Shown here piece by piece: positions 1 through 10,924 of a stretch of DNA of 64,000 nucleotides. Position 1 is the first letter of the stretch. Each line of letters opens with the position of its first letter. The position numbers were made by a program, and so were the translations under genes. The notes under the pieces are model-generated. The model was not told the DNA's origin. It saw only the letters and a list, made by a program, of their open reading frames with translations, and ran no database searches. The stretch comes from Tyto alba (Eukaryota; Chordata; Aves; Strigiformes; Tytonidae). Where the stretch lies: positions 20,933,698 to 20,997,697 of the forward strand of contig NW_024881321.1 of assembly GCF_018691265.1 (NCBI RefSeq), written 5' to 3'.

Positions 1-1087
1 TGCATCTTAAGCTCTGCTTAAATTCAAATTTCTTATGATAACCAGAGCTAGTGAGTTGTGAGACCTGCAGTGTAATAGCTAGAAGTCACAGGGTATGTTA
101 TTTACCCATTTTCCTCCGTTCATTTGCATGAACCGAAATGGCCAAAATAGTCTGGTTGAGAACTATTGACTGCATTCTTTGTTAGAGGAAGTGTTCATTA
201 TAAACTCCATATTCAGTCCTGAGATAGCAAGCTATTTGACTTTTAAGCTGTTATAATTATGCTTCAACATTAACCCCCGTAACTGTTAAAATCAGTGTTT
301 AAATATGCATAACTGATGTAGGGTGTATGTATCAAATCCACTGCATTTTCAGACTGACAGGTCACTTCGAAAAGTCACTTATAGAGATTATCCTTTTCTG
401 ATGATATTAACAATGTTAATAATTTCAATAGGAATCTCATCACTAGAGTAATGAATGGAGAGCAGCTTAGTACTGGAGAGGGGTATTTGTCTTTCAGTTG
501 ACCTAATGTTGAATTTACTGAAGATTTCACATCTTGAAAATGGCCAAATATATTCTTGACTGCTGGAACTGCATAATGTATGCTCCATACAGTTCTGAAC
601 TCTGACATGTTGATTTCTTTGTATAGCTTTCACAAAGCTTTTTATCAGCAGAATCAGAAGATATGTTCATGTATTTTTCACTAAAGGAAAAAATAATGAA
701 ACAAAACTCAAAAGCACATGAACAGAAAGGCTTAAATATTTGAGTTTAATCATATAAGGTTGTCTACTTTTTACATTTTTGTACATAATTTATGGAAATC
801 TGTGATGAATTTACTTTTCATATCTGAGATACAGTCTCAATCAATCCATTCTCTAATAGATTTAATTTTCTACCCAAAGTTCAATAGAATACTTGAAGTA
901 TTTAATACATATTTTAATGGAGGTCATATTGTTCTTAGAGTTAAATTCAGTTTTCTGTAAGTCTTCAATGAGCTGTTTTGGGGAGCAAATTTATTCTTTA
1001 CTGATAAAACTGAGATGAGCAAAAATAAACTACAAATTGTAACTGTGTGTCTGTAATATCAAGCTCTTCATTTAAACACAGACCTGA
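1..1087. other. Unique AT-rich sequence, no gene seen
   Basis: Only short chance reading frames (up to about 80 codons) are present, with no codon pattern, splice context or similarity I recognise. No repeat family was identified. Confidence 0.5.
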
Positions 1088-1092
1088 AGAAA

Positions 1093-1609
1093 TGTACCAG
1101 GTTTTGTTGGGACAGAGTTAGTTTTCTTTGAAGTAGCTTATATGGGGATATGGTTTGGATTTGTGATCAAAACAGGATTAATAACACAGGGATGTCTTAG
1201 CTATTGCTAGGCAGTACTTACACAGAGTCAAGGCCTTTTCTGCTTCTCACATCACCCCACCAGCAAGTGGGCTTGGGGTGCACACGGAGTTGTGAGGGGA
1301 CACAGCTGGGACAGATGACCCCAATTGACCAAAAGGATGTTCCATACCATATTATGTCATGCCCAGCAATAAAAATTCTTGGGTGAAGTTTCCCAGGGCA
1401 GTGGTTGCTTGGAGACTGGCTGGGCATTGATCAAATGGTGATGAGCAATTTTGGGGGTTTTAAGGGTCACTTATTTTTCACTTGGTTTTAATTTGGTTTT
1501 GGGAGGGTAGGATGTTTTTGTTTTGGTTTGGTTTGGTTTTTTACTTATTAAACTGAATGAATGAGTGGCTGTGTGGTGCTTAGATTCCTACCCATGTTAA
1601 ATCACAACA
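1093..1609 (+). mobile_element. Solo LTR, avian ERVL-type (family A)
   Basis: The element begins TGTACCAGG and ends in ACAACA. It is flanked by a perfect 5-bp duplication, agaaa (1088-1092 and 1610-1614), which fixes both ends. The U3 order matches the other family A copies in this window (reverse of 6624-7216): GTTGGGA-GAGTTA near the start, a TTACACAGAG block near 1220, a weak TATA analogue near 1369, and an ATTAAA polyadenylation-like signal at 1547-1552. No second LTR or internal retroviral region is nearby, so this is a solo LTR left by LTR-LTR recombination. The ERVL assignment is from recognition of the family and of the 5-bp TSD. Confidence 0.85.
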
Positions 1610-1614
1610 AGAAA

Positions 1615-2089
1615 ACATGAATTTTAGTTATGAACAAGGATCAAAATACCTGTAGTGTCATGTTGTCCAAAACTACCAAAGTCCTTTGTTAGAATGTGTC
1701 CAGGAAGGCTTTCTCACACTCATAACACTCATCTCTTTCTCTGGACATATGTATGATATCTGCCATATTCAGTATTCTAAGTCAGGCAATGTTTATATAA
1801 ACATTCATATGAAAGCACAGAAGTCTGTCTACCAGAATTGTATAGAAATTTGGACTAATTTTTTAATGCAGGTGCAAATAGTATATTTGAGCCTCTTCTT
1901 GTGGGCAGAGGATCATCATTCTGTTTTTTCCTATTTTACACCATAGGACTGAGGCAAAAAAGTTCATCTTCTTTCTGGAAGCTGAAGTAATATGAATAAA
2001 TTTTAAATACTGTTTTGAGATGGACAAAACATTCATCAAATCACTGAAAATTACACTGTTATAATGCTTTTCAATACTGGCCATGCTTC
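1615..2089. other. Unique AT-rich sequence, no gene seen
   Basis: Nothing recognised between the LTR and the first CR1 fragment. The frames of 73 and 86 codons here look like chance. Confidence 0.45.
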
Positions 2090-2362
2090 TTTTTATGCAG
2101 CCCAGGATATGATTGGTTTTCTGGGTTGTAAAATTTGGGCTGTAGAAACTGGCTAGGCTGTAAAGTTAGTCCCAGATTGTCTTTCTGGGTTGTTCATTTC
2201 CAATTTGTATCAATTTTTTTGTCCATCAGTATACCCAAATTCTTTTCTGCAAGTCCGGCCTCAATGAATTCATTATCCACTCTGTACTGATATTTGGGAT
2301 TGCCCTGACATGGGTGCAGAACCTTGAATTTGGTCTTGTTGAACTTCATGAGGTTTGCAGGG
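2090..2362 (-). mobile_element. CR1 LINE fragment, ORF2 C-terminal region
   Basis: Reads in reverse as the part of CR1 ORF2 after the reverse-transcriptase core. Recognisable blocks on the plus strand are GCAGCCCAGGATATG near 2099 and GTTGAACTTCATGAGGTTTG near 2338. Both ends are truncated and many changes suggest an old copy. The adjoining plus-strand CR1 covers the same region again, so this is a separate insertion that happens to abut it. Confidence 0.7.
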
Positions 2363-2389
2363 CTACACAGACAAATAAAATATATAGAA

Positions 2390-2805
2390 GACTATGTGAC
2401 TGGATGGGATGTATCCAATTGTGCTAAGGTGGTGAGTTCATTCAATTAAGAAGCTGCTCTTTATTAATTTTTCAGGGAGAGGAAGGTCTCTGGTGACTGG
2501 AAAAACACCAGTGTGATGCCCATCTTCAAAACAAGACAAGGGGGAGGATTTACAGATCAGTTATCTTCACCTCAAACTGTGGAAAGATTATGGAGCAAAT
2601 CTTCCTGGAAAATATTTCCAACATTTTCAGACACATGAAAGTGGTTGAGGAGAGCTGACAAAATTCACCAAGAGAAAATTGTGCCTGATCAACATGATTG
2701 ACTTCAGTGACTGTTCTGGCTTTCTGGGTAAGGGGAGAGTGGATGTAATTGCCTTTGATTTTACCAGAGCTTTCCATAGTGTTTCCAGTAGAATCCTTGT
2801 AAAAG

Positions 2806-2837
<32 letters not shown>

Positions 2838-2888
2838 TATAGACTGTCTGGGTGTACCAAATAAGGTATAAATAACTGGTTGGACCAT
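2390..2888 (+). mobile_element. CR1 LINE, 5' part (split by LTR), RT start
   Basis: Sense CR1 beginning near GACTGGATGGGATGTATCC, the N-terminal side of the reverse transcriptase. It continues through the ATGGAGCAAATCTTCC and GATTGACTTCAGTGACTG blocks. Several stops and frameshifts make it non-coding. A pure A-tract of about 25 bases sits inside it at 2807-2831; it is internal to the element, not a tail. The copy stops at accat (2884-2888) where the LTR was inserted and resumes at 3862. Confidence 0.8.
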
Positions 2889-3861
2889 TGTACTGGGTTT
2901 GTGTGTGGTGGGGTTTTGATAGTGGGGGAGGGGCTACAGGAGTAGCTCCTAGGAGAAGCTTCTAGAAGCTCCACCAGCTCCAAGTCAGACCTGCCTCTGG
3001 CCAAGGCTGAGCCAATTAGAGATGGTGGCTGCACCTCTGTGATAACACCTTTAAGAAGGGGAACATGCAGAGGAGGATGAATTGTAAAGGAAATACCTAT
3101 GCAAACACTGAGGTCAGTTGAAGAAAGGAGGTGGGGGATGGGGGATGTGTGCTAGAGTAGACTTCCCTGTAGCCTTTGGTGAGAGGTCAGTCTATGCCTC
3201 TGCAGCCCATGGCGGTCAACAGTGGAGCAGATGCCTTCCTGCAGCCTGTGGAGGACCCCACATCAGAGCAGGTGCCTGCGCCTGAAGAAGGCTGGGATTC
3301 TGTGGAAAGCCCATGATGGGGCAGTCTGTTTCTGGGAGGACTGCAGACTGTGGAAGGAACCCACACTGGAGCAGTTTATGAAAAGCTGCAGCCCGTGGGA
3401 AGGACTCTCACTGGAAAATGTTCATGGAGAATCATTTCCCATGAGAGGGACAGCATGCTGGATCAGGGGAAGAGTGTGAGGAGTGGTCCACCTAAGGAGA
3501 AAGTAGTGACAGAGACAACTGTGGGGGATGAGGTAGACAAATTGTGAGCAAACCTGAGCCCAGGAAAAAGGGAAGGGTGGGGGAAGGTGTTTTTAAGATG
3601 TGGTTGTATTTCTCACTATCTTACTCTGATTTGATTGGTACGTTAGTGGTTGTGGTGTTCAAATTAAACTGATGGCTTTTCTTTTTTCCCAAACTGAGTC
3701 TGTTTTTTGCCCGTGACCATAACTGGTGAATCTACCCTCCTTGTCTTTGTCTTGATCCCCAAGACTTCTGTTATATTTTCTCCTCATCATTCCACCTCTG
3801 GGGGAGAAGTGAGCAAGTGGCTACATAGTTCTCAAATAGCCTCTGGGCTTAAAGCACAACA
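2889..3861 (+). mobile_element. Solo LTR (family B) inserted inside a CR1
   Basis: Starts TGTACTGGGTTTGTG and ends AAAGCACAACA. Flanks are accat (2884-2888) and actat (3862-3866), a 4/5 match, and the CR1 reading continues across the insertion. The interior is GC-richer than its surroundings. It holds a CTTTAAGAAGGGG block at the expected promoter position (about 3050) and repeated modules of the form GGAGCAG...CTGCAGCC...GTGG between about 3200 and 3440. An ATTAAA signal lies at 3663-3668. The same family occurs at 9495 (plus) and 43930, 57344 and 62377 (minus). Small open frames inside it (85 and 65 codons) are not genes. Confidence 0.85.
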
Positions 3862-4840
3862 ACTATTTGGCTCAAAAAGTGTTGGTCCACAATAATGGTT
3901 CAAAGACTAACTGATCACCCGCTACAAGAAGTACTCCTCAGGGGTCAGTATTGCAGTCTTCATTAACAACATCAATGATGAAATGAAAGATAAGGCAACC
4001 AAGCTCATCTGTGGCATGAAACTGGGAGGAGTGAATAATATTCTAGGGGGTGGGACTTCCATCTAGATATATTTTGACAGACTGAAGGAATGGGATAATA
4101 GGAACTTCATGAAATTTAACAAAGACAAATGAATACCCCTGAATGTGACTGCCCATAAAACAGTGCAGACTGGGGACAATTAAGTAGGTATCAACACTGT
4201 AGAAAAAAAAAAAAAAAAAGGGAAGGTCTGGCATACAACAAATTCAGTATGTGTTGGAAGTACCTCATTAAGGCTAAAAACATTCTGAGGTGTATTACCA
4301 AAAATTTAGCCAGCAAGTATAGAGTACTGATTATTTTCCTCTATTCAGCAATTATGAAACAGCATCTACTTCACTGTGTCCATTTCTGTACTCCCTCAGC
4401 ACAGGAAAGACATGGGTATATTTGAATCATCACAGCAGAAGTCTATCAACACGGTCAGGGTCTGGATCCGCCCATAATGTACAAGGAGAGACTGAGCTGG
4501 ATTTGTCCAATTTATGGAACAGAAGACTAAGAATTAATCTAATTCTGTTTTCAGCTAGCTAATGGACAGTGATAAATAAACAGAACCAGACACTTCTTAG
4601 ACATGCAGAGTGATAGGATGAGAAGCAGCAGACAAAAGTTGTCACACAGGAAATTCTGCTCAGACTTCAGAAAAACATTATTCATGCAATGAAGGTGATT
4701 AAGCATTGGAACAGGTTACCCATGGGAGCTGTGATATTTCCATGCCCAAGTAATCTAATTTTGAAGTTATCTCTGCTTTGAGTGAGAGAGGTTACACCAG
4801 ATAGATTATTGTGACAAGTCGTCTGTGTAAGTCAGAATTA
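3862..4840 (+). mobile_element. CR1 LINE, 3' part (resumes after LTR)
   Basis: Continuation of the CR1 that stops at 2888. It contains CTCAGGGGTCAGTATTG (about 3938), the degraded FADDTKL-type region near 4000, the RT C-terminal region (4250-4560), and the GCATTGGAACAGGTTACCC block near 4705. It fades out around 4800-4850 without a clean ATTCTRTG end. It is broken by many stops and by an A-tract at 4201-4219. Confidence 0.75.
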
Positions 4841-4849
4841 TACTAGTCT

Positions 4850-5464
4850 CTCCCGATGCAAAAATGAGTTAGTAATTAACTGAAAGTTTACAAATCAATG
4901 GAAACCTGAAATTAGATAGAAGCATATTGAAGTATATGTTCAGTAATTTCAGTGTTTAACAAAAATTATTTACATTTGAAATTGTGAAAACTGTGATGAG
5001 CAATAAACATATATAAGGAACGATAAAAAATATGTTCATTACATATTTCTTCAGTTCTTTCGTTCAAACTCAGACAGAAAACAAAATGAACAAAACCAAA
5101 AAAAGTTATTCATGCTAGCTTTCTCATGGTTATGTCCAAAGTGTTGAAGACTGCTTCACAAAAAGAGTAATTTTAGTGGAATATATAAATGTAACATTTT
5201 TTGAGAGTATCCTAGTGTATTTGAATACAAAGAGTAGATCTATGTTATAATGACCCCAGAATCTAAATTAACACTCCTGTTTCACTTGTTCACAAAGCTG
5301 TGATCTGTAGAAAGAATAAATGAGAAATAAACAATATTTCACTTAGATCCCATCTAGCTTTCCAATCTTCAGACTCAATAGATTCCTATTATTTATAAAG
5401 CTCTCACCCCCAAATTATTGTTCCATACTTAAATTAAGACTTTTTTTTTTTTATCTATCAGCTA
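4850..5464. other. Unique AT-rich sequence, no gene seen
   Basis: No repeat, RNA or coding signal recognised. A poly-T stretch lies near 5441-5452, just before the CR1 tail. Confidence 0.45.
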
Positions 5465-5465
5465 T

Positions 5466-5700
5466 CACAGAATCATAGAACGGTTTAGGTTGGAAGGGAC
5501 CTTAAAGATCATCTGGTTCCAACCCCCTCACCATGGGCAGGGACACCTTCCACTAGACCAGGTTGCTCAAATCCCCGTTCAACCTGGCCTTGAACCCTTC
5601 CAGGGAGGGGACAGCCACAGCTGCTCTGGGCAGCCTGTGCCAGTGCCTCACCACCCCCACAATAAAGAATTTCTTCCTTATATGTAAATCTACCCTATCA
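5466..5700 (-). mobile_element. CR1 LINE 3' end, 5'-truncated
   Basis: Starts on the plus strand as CACAGAATCATAGAACGG, the reverse of the CR1 3' terminus. It continues with GTTGGAAGGGACCTTAAAG, CCATGGGCAGGGACACCTTC, CCAGGTTGCTCAAATCCCC and AAAGAATTTCTTCC. It is one of the least diverged CR1 pieces here. Recognisable similarity ends near 5700; weak similarity may run to about 5740. The 65-codon plus frame over it is a repeat translation. Confidence 0.9.
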
Positions 5701-5744
5701 TGCGTGTTACCTCCTTTCTCTTCATTCCTGTCACTGACAGATTG

Positions 5745-6618
5745 ACTTGGAGCAACAGAAAGCTGCTATATATACATATGAGTGTATGCTTCCATAAATA
5801 TTTTTCCCTAAATGCCCCTACATGCCTAACGCGCCTACTACAACATGCTCAGTCACGATCTGAGGATGGAACATCTATTACCTAATATAGAGACCTCTGA
5901 GGTATTTAAGGATACACTTTGAAACCATATTCAACATATTTAATGATGATAAATTAACTATGTTTCTAATAAAGGTTTACTAACAATTATCCAAATTTCC
6001 AAAACTGTTCAAAATTTCATTCCCGTAAATTGTTGACATTTCAAGACTGCTACATTGCTGAAAAAAAAGGTAAAACAAATAACTAAAAAAAAAAAATTAA
6101 AAAAAGTAAATTTAAACTGAAGAACAGCACAGGTAATATGGCTTAAAAAATAACATTAACAACTATTATTGCTTACTGAAATATATAGAATTGACACATA
6201 AAGTTTACATGGGGAACTGTTTAGCAATATTAATTCCTCAGATGTTTTCAATTTATGTTGTTCTTCTCTAAATCTTCTAAACGTATGCTTACTTGCTCAG
6301 TCTTCCACAATTGGAATCTGTACTGGACACACAGAGGCCTAATGTTTTCCAAAATATACCACTTGTGAAACAAAAGCATTTGTTTCTGTTTCAGTAGTTT
6401 AATGTTATCACTGTATGCTGCTGTTTGCTTTTGACTTTGGAATGTCTCTAAAGGGGTTCCTTACAAACCCTGACAGTCAAGCAGAAATTTGTACCTCCAT
6501 GATTTTATTGTGTCTTTATCTTCAGCTTCTGTTTTTTTGAATTTTGTGAAACAATGTGGTTTACGTTCATTTTTCAACCTTACCTCTTACTGAGACATTA
6601 GCATTATTGCTGTTCAAG
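5745..6618. other. Unique AT-rich sequence, no gene seen
   Basis: A/T-rich with A-tracts near 6086-6110. No exon or repeat recognised. Confidence 0.4.
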
Positions 6619-6623
6619 AAAGT

Positions 6624-7216
6624 TGTGGTTTAACCCCAGCTAGCAACTAAGCAACACATGTCCACTCATCCCTTCTCCCAGTGGGATGAGGAGGAGAATC
6701 GGAAAAAATATAAAACTTGTGGGTTGAGATAAGAACAGTTTAATATCTAAAATTAAGTAAAACATGATAATAACAAAAACAATAACAAAATATCGTCCTC
6801 CTCCTATTACTACTACTACTACTAATAGTAGTAATGAAAAGGAATATAACAGAGAGAGAAATAAAACCCAAGAAAAGACAAGTGATGCATCACGAAATTG
6901 CTCACCACCTGTTGACCAATGCCTGAGCAGTGATCTTCCCCTCCTGGCCAACTGCCCCCAGTTTATATACTGAGCATGACATTATGGTATGGAATATCCC
7001 TTTAGCTACTTTGGGTCAGTGGTCCTGGCCATGCATCCTTACAGCTTCTTGTACCCCTGCTTGCTGGTAGAGCATGGGAATCTGAAAAATATAACTGTGC
7101 TGCTTAACAACAGCTATCACTGTGTTATCACCATTATTCTTACACTAAATCCAAAACACATCACTGTACCCGCTACTAGGAAGAAAATTAACTCTATCCC
7201 AACAAAAACCAGTGCA
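6624..7216 (-). mobile_element. Solo LTR, family A, with perfect TSD
   Basis: On the plus strand it runs from TGTGGTTTAACCCCAGC to AACCAGTGCA, the reverse of the 1093 element. It is flanked by a perfect duplication, aaagt (6619-6623 and 7217-7221). A trinucleotide stretch (TACTAC... then AGTAGTAAT, 6806-6835) lies in its R/U5 part and forms a small inverted repeat. Reading in reverse, the promoter region carries a TATA-like block at about 6965 (TTTATATAC on the plus strand). The 103-codon minus frame at 6640-6951 is a translation of the repeat. Confidence 0.9.
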
Positions 7217-7221
7217 AAAGT

Positions 7222-8682
7222 AGAAGTATGAGCAATTCAGTTTTTTCTGTATTTCCTTTTCCCTCCTAGGATATATGGTAGTAATAAACCTGTCTTAAGT
7301 TTGTACTATCATAAGAAGAATCTAATCAATCAGTCTTATGGAAATTAAAATGAAGTTTTTTATTTCAGCTGATCTTAAACCAATATAGCTTAGTAATACT
7401 TTTTTTTTACATGTTAAATACCATGATAAATAATCTTTATGCCTATGCCAGGTTAAAAAAAAGAAACCAAACCAAACCCAAAACCAAACCAAACCAAAAA
7501 AAAAAAAAAAAACAAAAAAAAAAACCCAAACCCAGAGCCCCAAAACAGCTATTTCTCTTTCACTGTTTTTTAAAGCAAAATCATACTCTAATGTATATAT
7601 TTTGAGTGGTGATCTTTCTTCTCTCTCTTCCTTTTTTCTTTGTCTTATCTCTCTGCTCTTCCTTTTCTTTTCTTTTTTTTTTTTTTTTAATTTATTTTCT
7701 CTTAGGTGTTTGCCTATAATAGCTGTTCTATAATGAACACTTTCAGTTCTCTGTGATTTTGTTTTTTTCTGGTTGTTTGAGCACATTGAGAAGTTTTCAT
7801 TTGTTAGGAAGCCTACTGCTGAAAGTCAGCATACCTACAGCTGTCTCTTGCTCTTCCTCGTCTGATTTCCACTTGCCAACAATACAGCTTCCAGATTGTT
7901 CCTTGTTTTTTTTTTTTTTTCCTGATGCCAAAGTTTCTTTCCAATGCTTTTAGACTAGAATCTGTGCTCTCCCTCTGATGAAAATGCAATTATTGACATG
8001 AAAATTCAGTATTTATCATCAATTATCTATAGAACAATTTCCAGTTTTAAATATGGAGCTATACTTTATGGTTTCAGGTCCTTCTGAATGGAAATTCTTA
8101 CCAAACAATTTTTTTGAAGAATTGTTGGCCACTTTGCATAGAATATAATTATTCAAATTACTTTGTGCTTGGAGTCTTTGAGGCATTCATTCTTTATCTC
8201 ACAGAATATTCCTTTTAATATGCAGGTTAGAAGTTTTTTAGGAAGAAAATAAACAGGTCTACTTATGAATATGTTTTGCTAAAGAAATATTGCTATGAGG
8301 TAGTTTGCCATTAGATCACAGAATTTATCATGACTCCTACCCTACCAAATGTTTTATTTAAAGCTCTGTTTCAAAAATCATGAGATCATATCAAATTATA
8401 TAATTAAAAATATATTTTCATATAAAAATATAAGTATGATTCAAATGCACAATGAAGATTCCCATGAAAGAAGACAACACCAAAATCCCACAAAGACTCC
8501 AAATCTCGAGGACTTTAGTTTAATTGCTAATTCTGTGATATTCTTGAATCATGACTTTCATGGTGGAAGTTACTGATGGAACAATCAATAGTAAACTGTT
8601 CATTATATTAAATCACTTTGTACAGGTGGACCTCTACATGCTTTTAAATAGAGATACAGTTACAGATACACATACACATATA
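7222..8682. other. AT-rich sequence with A/C-rich and poly-T tracts
   Basis: The strand is A/C-rich at 7455-7530 (AACCAAACC-type units running into poly-A). Pyrimidine-rich DNA with a 15-20 T run lies at 7610-7690, and another T-run near 7904-7920. The 154-codon minus frame 7322-7786 is dominated by Lys/Glu and Phe from these tracts and is not a convincing gene. Confidence 0.5.
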
Positions 8683-8790
8683 TATACCTATACCTATACC
8701 TATACCTATACCTATACCTATACCTATACCTATACCTATACCTATACCTATACCTATACCTATACCTATACCTATACCTATACCTATACC
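8683..8790. repeat. Hexanucleotide microsatellite (TATACC)18
   Basis: 108 bp of uninterrupted TATACC, exactly 18 units, preceded by an imperfect CATACACATATATA lead-in. It yields spurious Thr-Tyr (plus) and Gly-Ile (minus) dipeptide open frames. Confidence 0.98.
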
Positions 8791-8794
8791 TAGA

Positions 8795-9489
8795 TGTATT
8801 GTATATCTGGGAAGATTGTCACAGAGTAAAATGAACAATTGTTATTTAAATATTCAGATTTTCAGTTTAATTTGGCTCTTATAATATAGATCCATCACAG
8901 GAGTGAAGAGAGAGAATAATAACGTGACATGAAAAGAAGAGTGTCTCCCTTGTATGATCAGCATGAGAATAATAATGTAACCATATTGACTAGGATCCTT
9001 CTAATAAGCCCATAAGACTTTAATTGTGGAGGAATTGTGTTGGAGACAATGCTGGCAATTTAAAATGTTGAACAGAGTTATCTGAGCTGTGTGGCTCACA
9101 TAGATAACACTAGTTCTTTACAGTGTTTGCCATAAATTACGTTCCTTTAACTCAAGTAGTTTCATTATACTAACTCTATAATTAAATTACAACATTTGTA
9201 TGCAAAATTTGCATATTACAAAAAAAAAGTAAAGTTGTTTTAGTGCAAAAATGTTAAATGGAATTTTCAAAATGAATATTTATTAAGTATTGTAAAGTAG
9301 ACTTGATGATGATTTTTAAATGTGCAGCTTGTCTTTACAGTTATAGCATTATTCTTATGCAAATTGATGTATTGAGCAGTTGGAGAAAAGAAGCTTCCCA
9401 GTTTCCTATCAATGTCAAGAGCCTAATGAAAACAGTGTGGGGGGACACAGACACTTGCACTGTCACTGTGACAATTTGAATTCATATAT
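8795..9489. other. Unique AT-rich sequence, no gene seen
   Basis: No coding, RNA or repeat signal recognised. Confidence 0.45.
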
Positions 9490-9494
9490 GCACA

Positions 9495-9839
9495 TGTACT
9501 GGTTTTATATGGCAAGGTTTTGGTAGTGGAGGGGCTACAAGGGTGAATTCTCTGAGAAGAGACCAGGAACCGCCCCTATGTGGGATGGAACAAGTTTCAG
9601 GGGGCTTTATTTTTGTTTTTAATTCTTGCTATCCTATTCTGTTATTAATTGGCAATAAATTCAATACATTTCCCCCCAATGAAGTCTGTTTTGCTTGTGA
9701 TGTTAATTGGTGAGTGATCACTCAACCTCAACTCAACCCACAAGCTTTCTACCTATTTCTTCCCCTGTCCTGCTGAGGAGGAGGAGTGAGAGAGCAGCTG
9801 GGTGGGCATCTGGTGGCCATCCAAGGTTAACCCACCACA
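9495..9839 (+). mobile_element. Short solo LTR, family B, internally deleted
   Basis: Starts TGTACTGGTTTTATATGGC and ends ACCCACCACA, with flanks gcaca (9490-9494) and acaca (9840-9844), a 4/5 match. It has the 5' block (AAGGTTTTGGTAGTGG) and the 3' block (ATTGGCAATAAATTC, then GAAGTCTGTTTTGCTTGTGA). It lacks the roughly 600-bp module-rich middle seen at 2889-3861; the join lies near 9600. A canonical AATAAA occurs at about 9654. Confidence 0.8.
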
Positions 9840-10095
9840 ACACATCTGTTCTGTACAAACATAATCACTGGGTTGTTCTGAGGCAGTCTCACAACTTTAC
9901 AGTCCATGCTCTTCTGAACAAGTGGTCCTGGTGGAGTACTAGGCTTTTAACTGCATAAGATCTTTGCGAGAAACTAGGCAGTTTTTTAAGGAAAATAACG
10001 GATCTTATGATTTATAAGGCTTGCACAATGGTATGTAGAGGGATAATATGTAAACTGATAAATATTGTTCTGGAACATGGATTATTTTATCTGTG

Positions 10096-10918
10096 TGTTC
10101 TGATGATTACACAAAACTGGGAGGACTGGCTGATACACCAGAGGGTTATGCTGCCATCCAGAGGGACCTCAAGAGCCTGTCAGGAACCTTGTAAGATTCA
10201 ACAAGGAAAAGTGCAAAGTCCTGCACCTGGGGAGGAACACCACCCTGCACCAAAATAGAATGGAGGCCACCCAGCTGGAGAGCAGCTTTGTAAAAAACGA
10301 CCTGAAAATCTGAGTGGACACCAAGTAGAACATGAGCCAGCAATGTGTCCTTGTGGCAAAGAAGGTTAATGGTATCCTGGGCTGTATTAAGATAAGTGTT
10401 ATCAGCAGGACAAGGGAAATGACCCTTCCCCTCTATTCATCACTAGTGAGGCCATATCTGGAGTGCTGTGCCCTGATCTGGTCTCCTCAGTGCAAGAGAG
10501 ATATGGACATACTGGAGAGAGTCCAGAGAAGAGCCACTAAGATGATTAAGGGATTTGAGGATCTCACATATGAGGAAAGGTTGAGAAAGGTGGGACTGTT
10601 CAGCTTGGAGAAGGCTTAGGGGGATCTCATCAACATGTATAAATATGGGAAGAGGAGATGCAAAGAAGATGAAGACAGGCTCTTTTCAGTGGTGCCCAGT
10701 AACAGAGTCAGAGGCAATGTGCACAATCTGAAACACAGGAGGTTCCCTCTGAACATCAGAAACTTTTATTTTTTACTGTGAAGGTGACTGAGAAAGGAAA
10801 AATCCATCTGGATATATTCCTGAGCAATTGACTCTAGGTGGCTCTGCTTGAGCAAGAGGGGTTAGATCAGATGATCTTCAGATATCCCTTCCAACTACAA
10901 TCAGTCTGTCATTCTGTA
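10096..10918 (+). mobile_element. CR1 LINE, 5'-truncated, reaches 3' end
   Basis: Begins in the RT at a degraded FADDTKL block (GATGATTACACAAAACTGGG) and runs through CAGAGGGACCTCAAGAGCC, AAGTGCAAAGTCCTGCACC and the 3' UTR. It ends at CAGTCTGTCATTCTGTATAA near 10918, where the terminal ATTCTRTG unit survives once as ATTCTGTA. It is moderately diverged. Confidence 0.9.
10332..10619 (+). pseudogene. CR1 ORF2 C-terminal remnant
   Basis: A 95-codon open frame encodes the C-terminal segment of CR1 ORF2. It starts at a KKVNGILGCIK block, then has a RPYLECCALIWSPQ block (about residues 36-49), a RRATKMIKGFEDL block (62-74) and YEERLRKVGLFSLEKA at the end. In the intact family this part follows the reverse-transcriptase catalytic core of a cytoplasmic/nuclear LINE protein. 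Here the core is absent because the copy is 5'-truncated. The frame terminates at TAG where the family normally continues for some 60-80 residues. The ATG is a chance start; there is no promoter. It cannot retrotranspose. Confidence 0.85.
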
Positions 10919-10924
10919 TAAGTT

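Noticed and set aside
7322..7786. 154-codon minus-strand open frame as a gene
   Set aside because: Its length comes from A/C-rich and poly-T tracts producing Lys/Glu/Arg and Phe/Trp/Val runs. No domain or start context.
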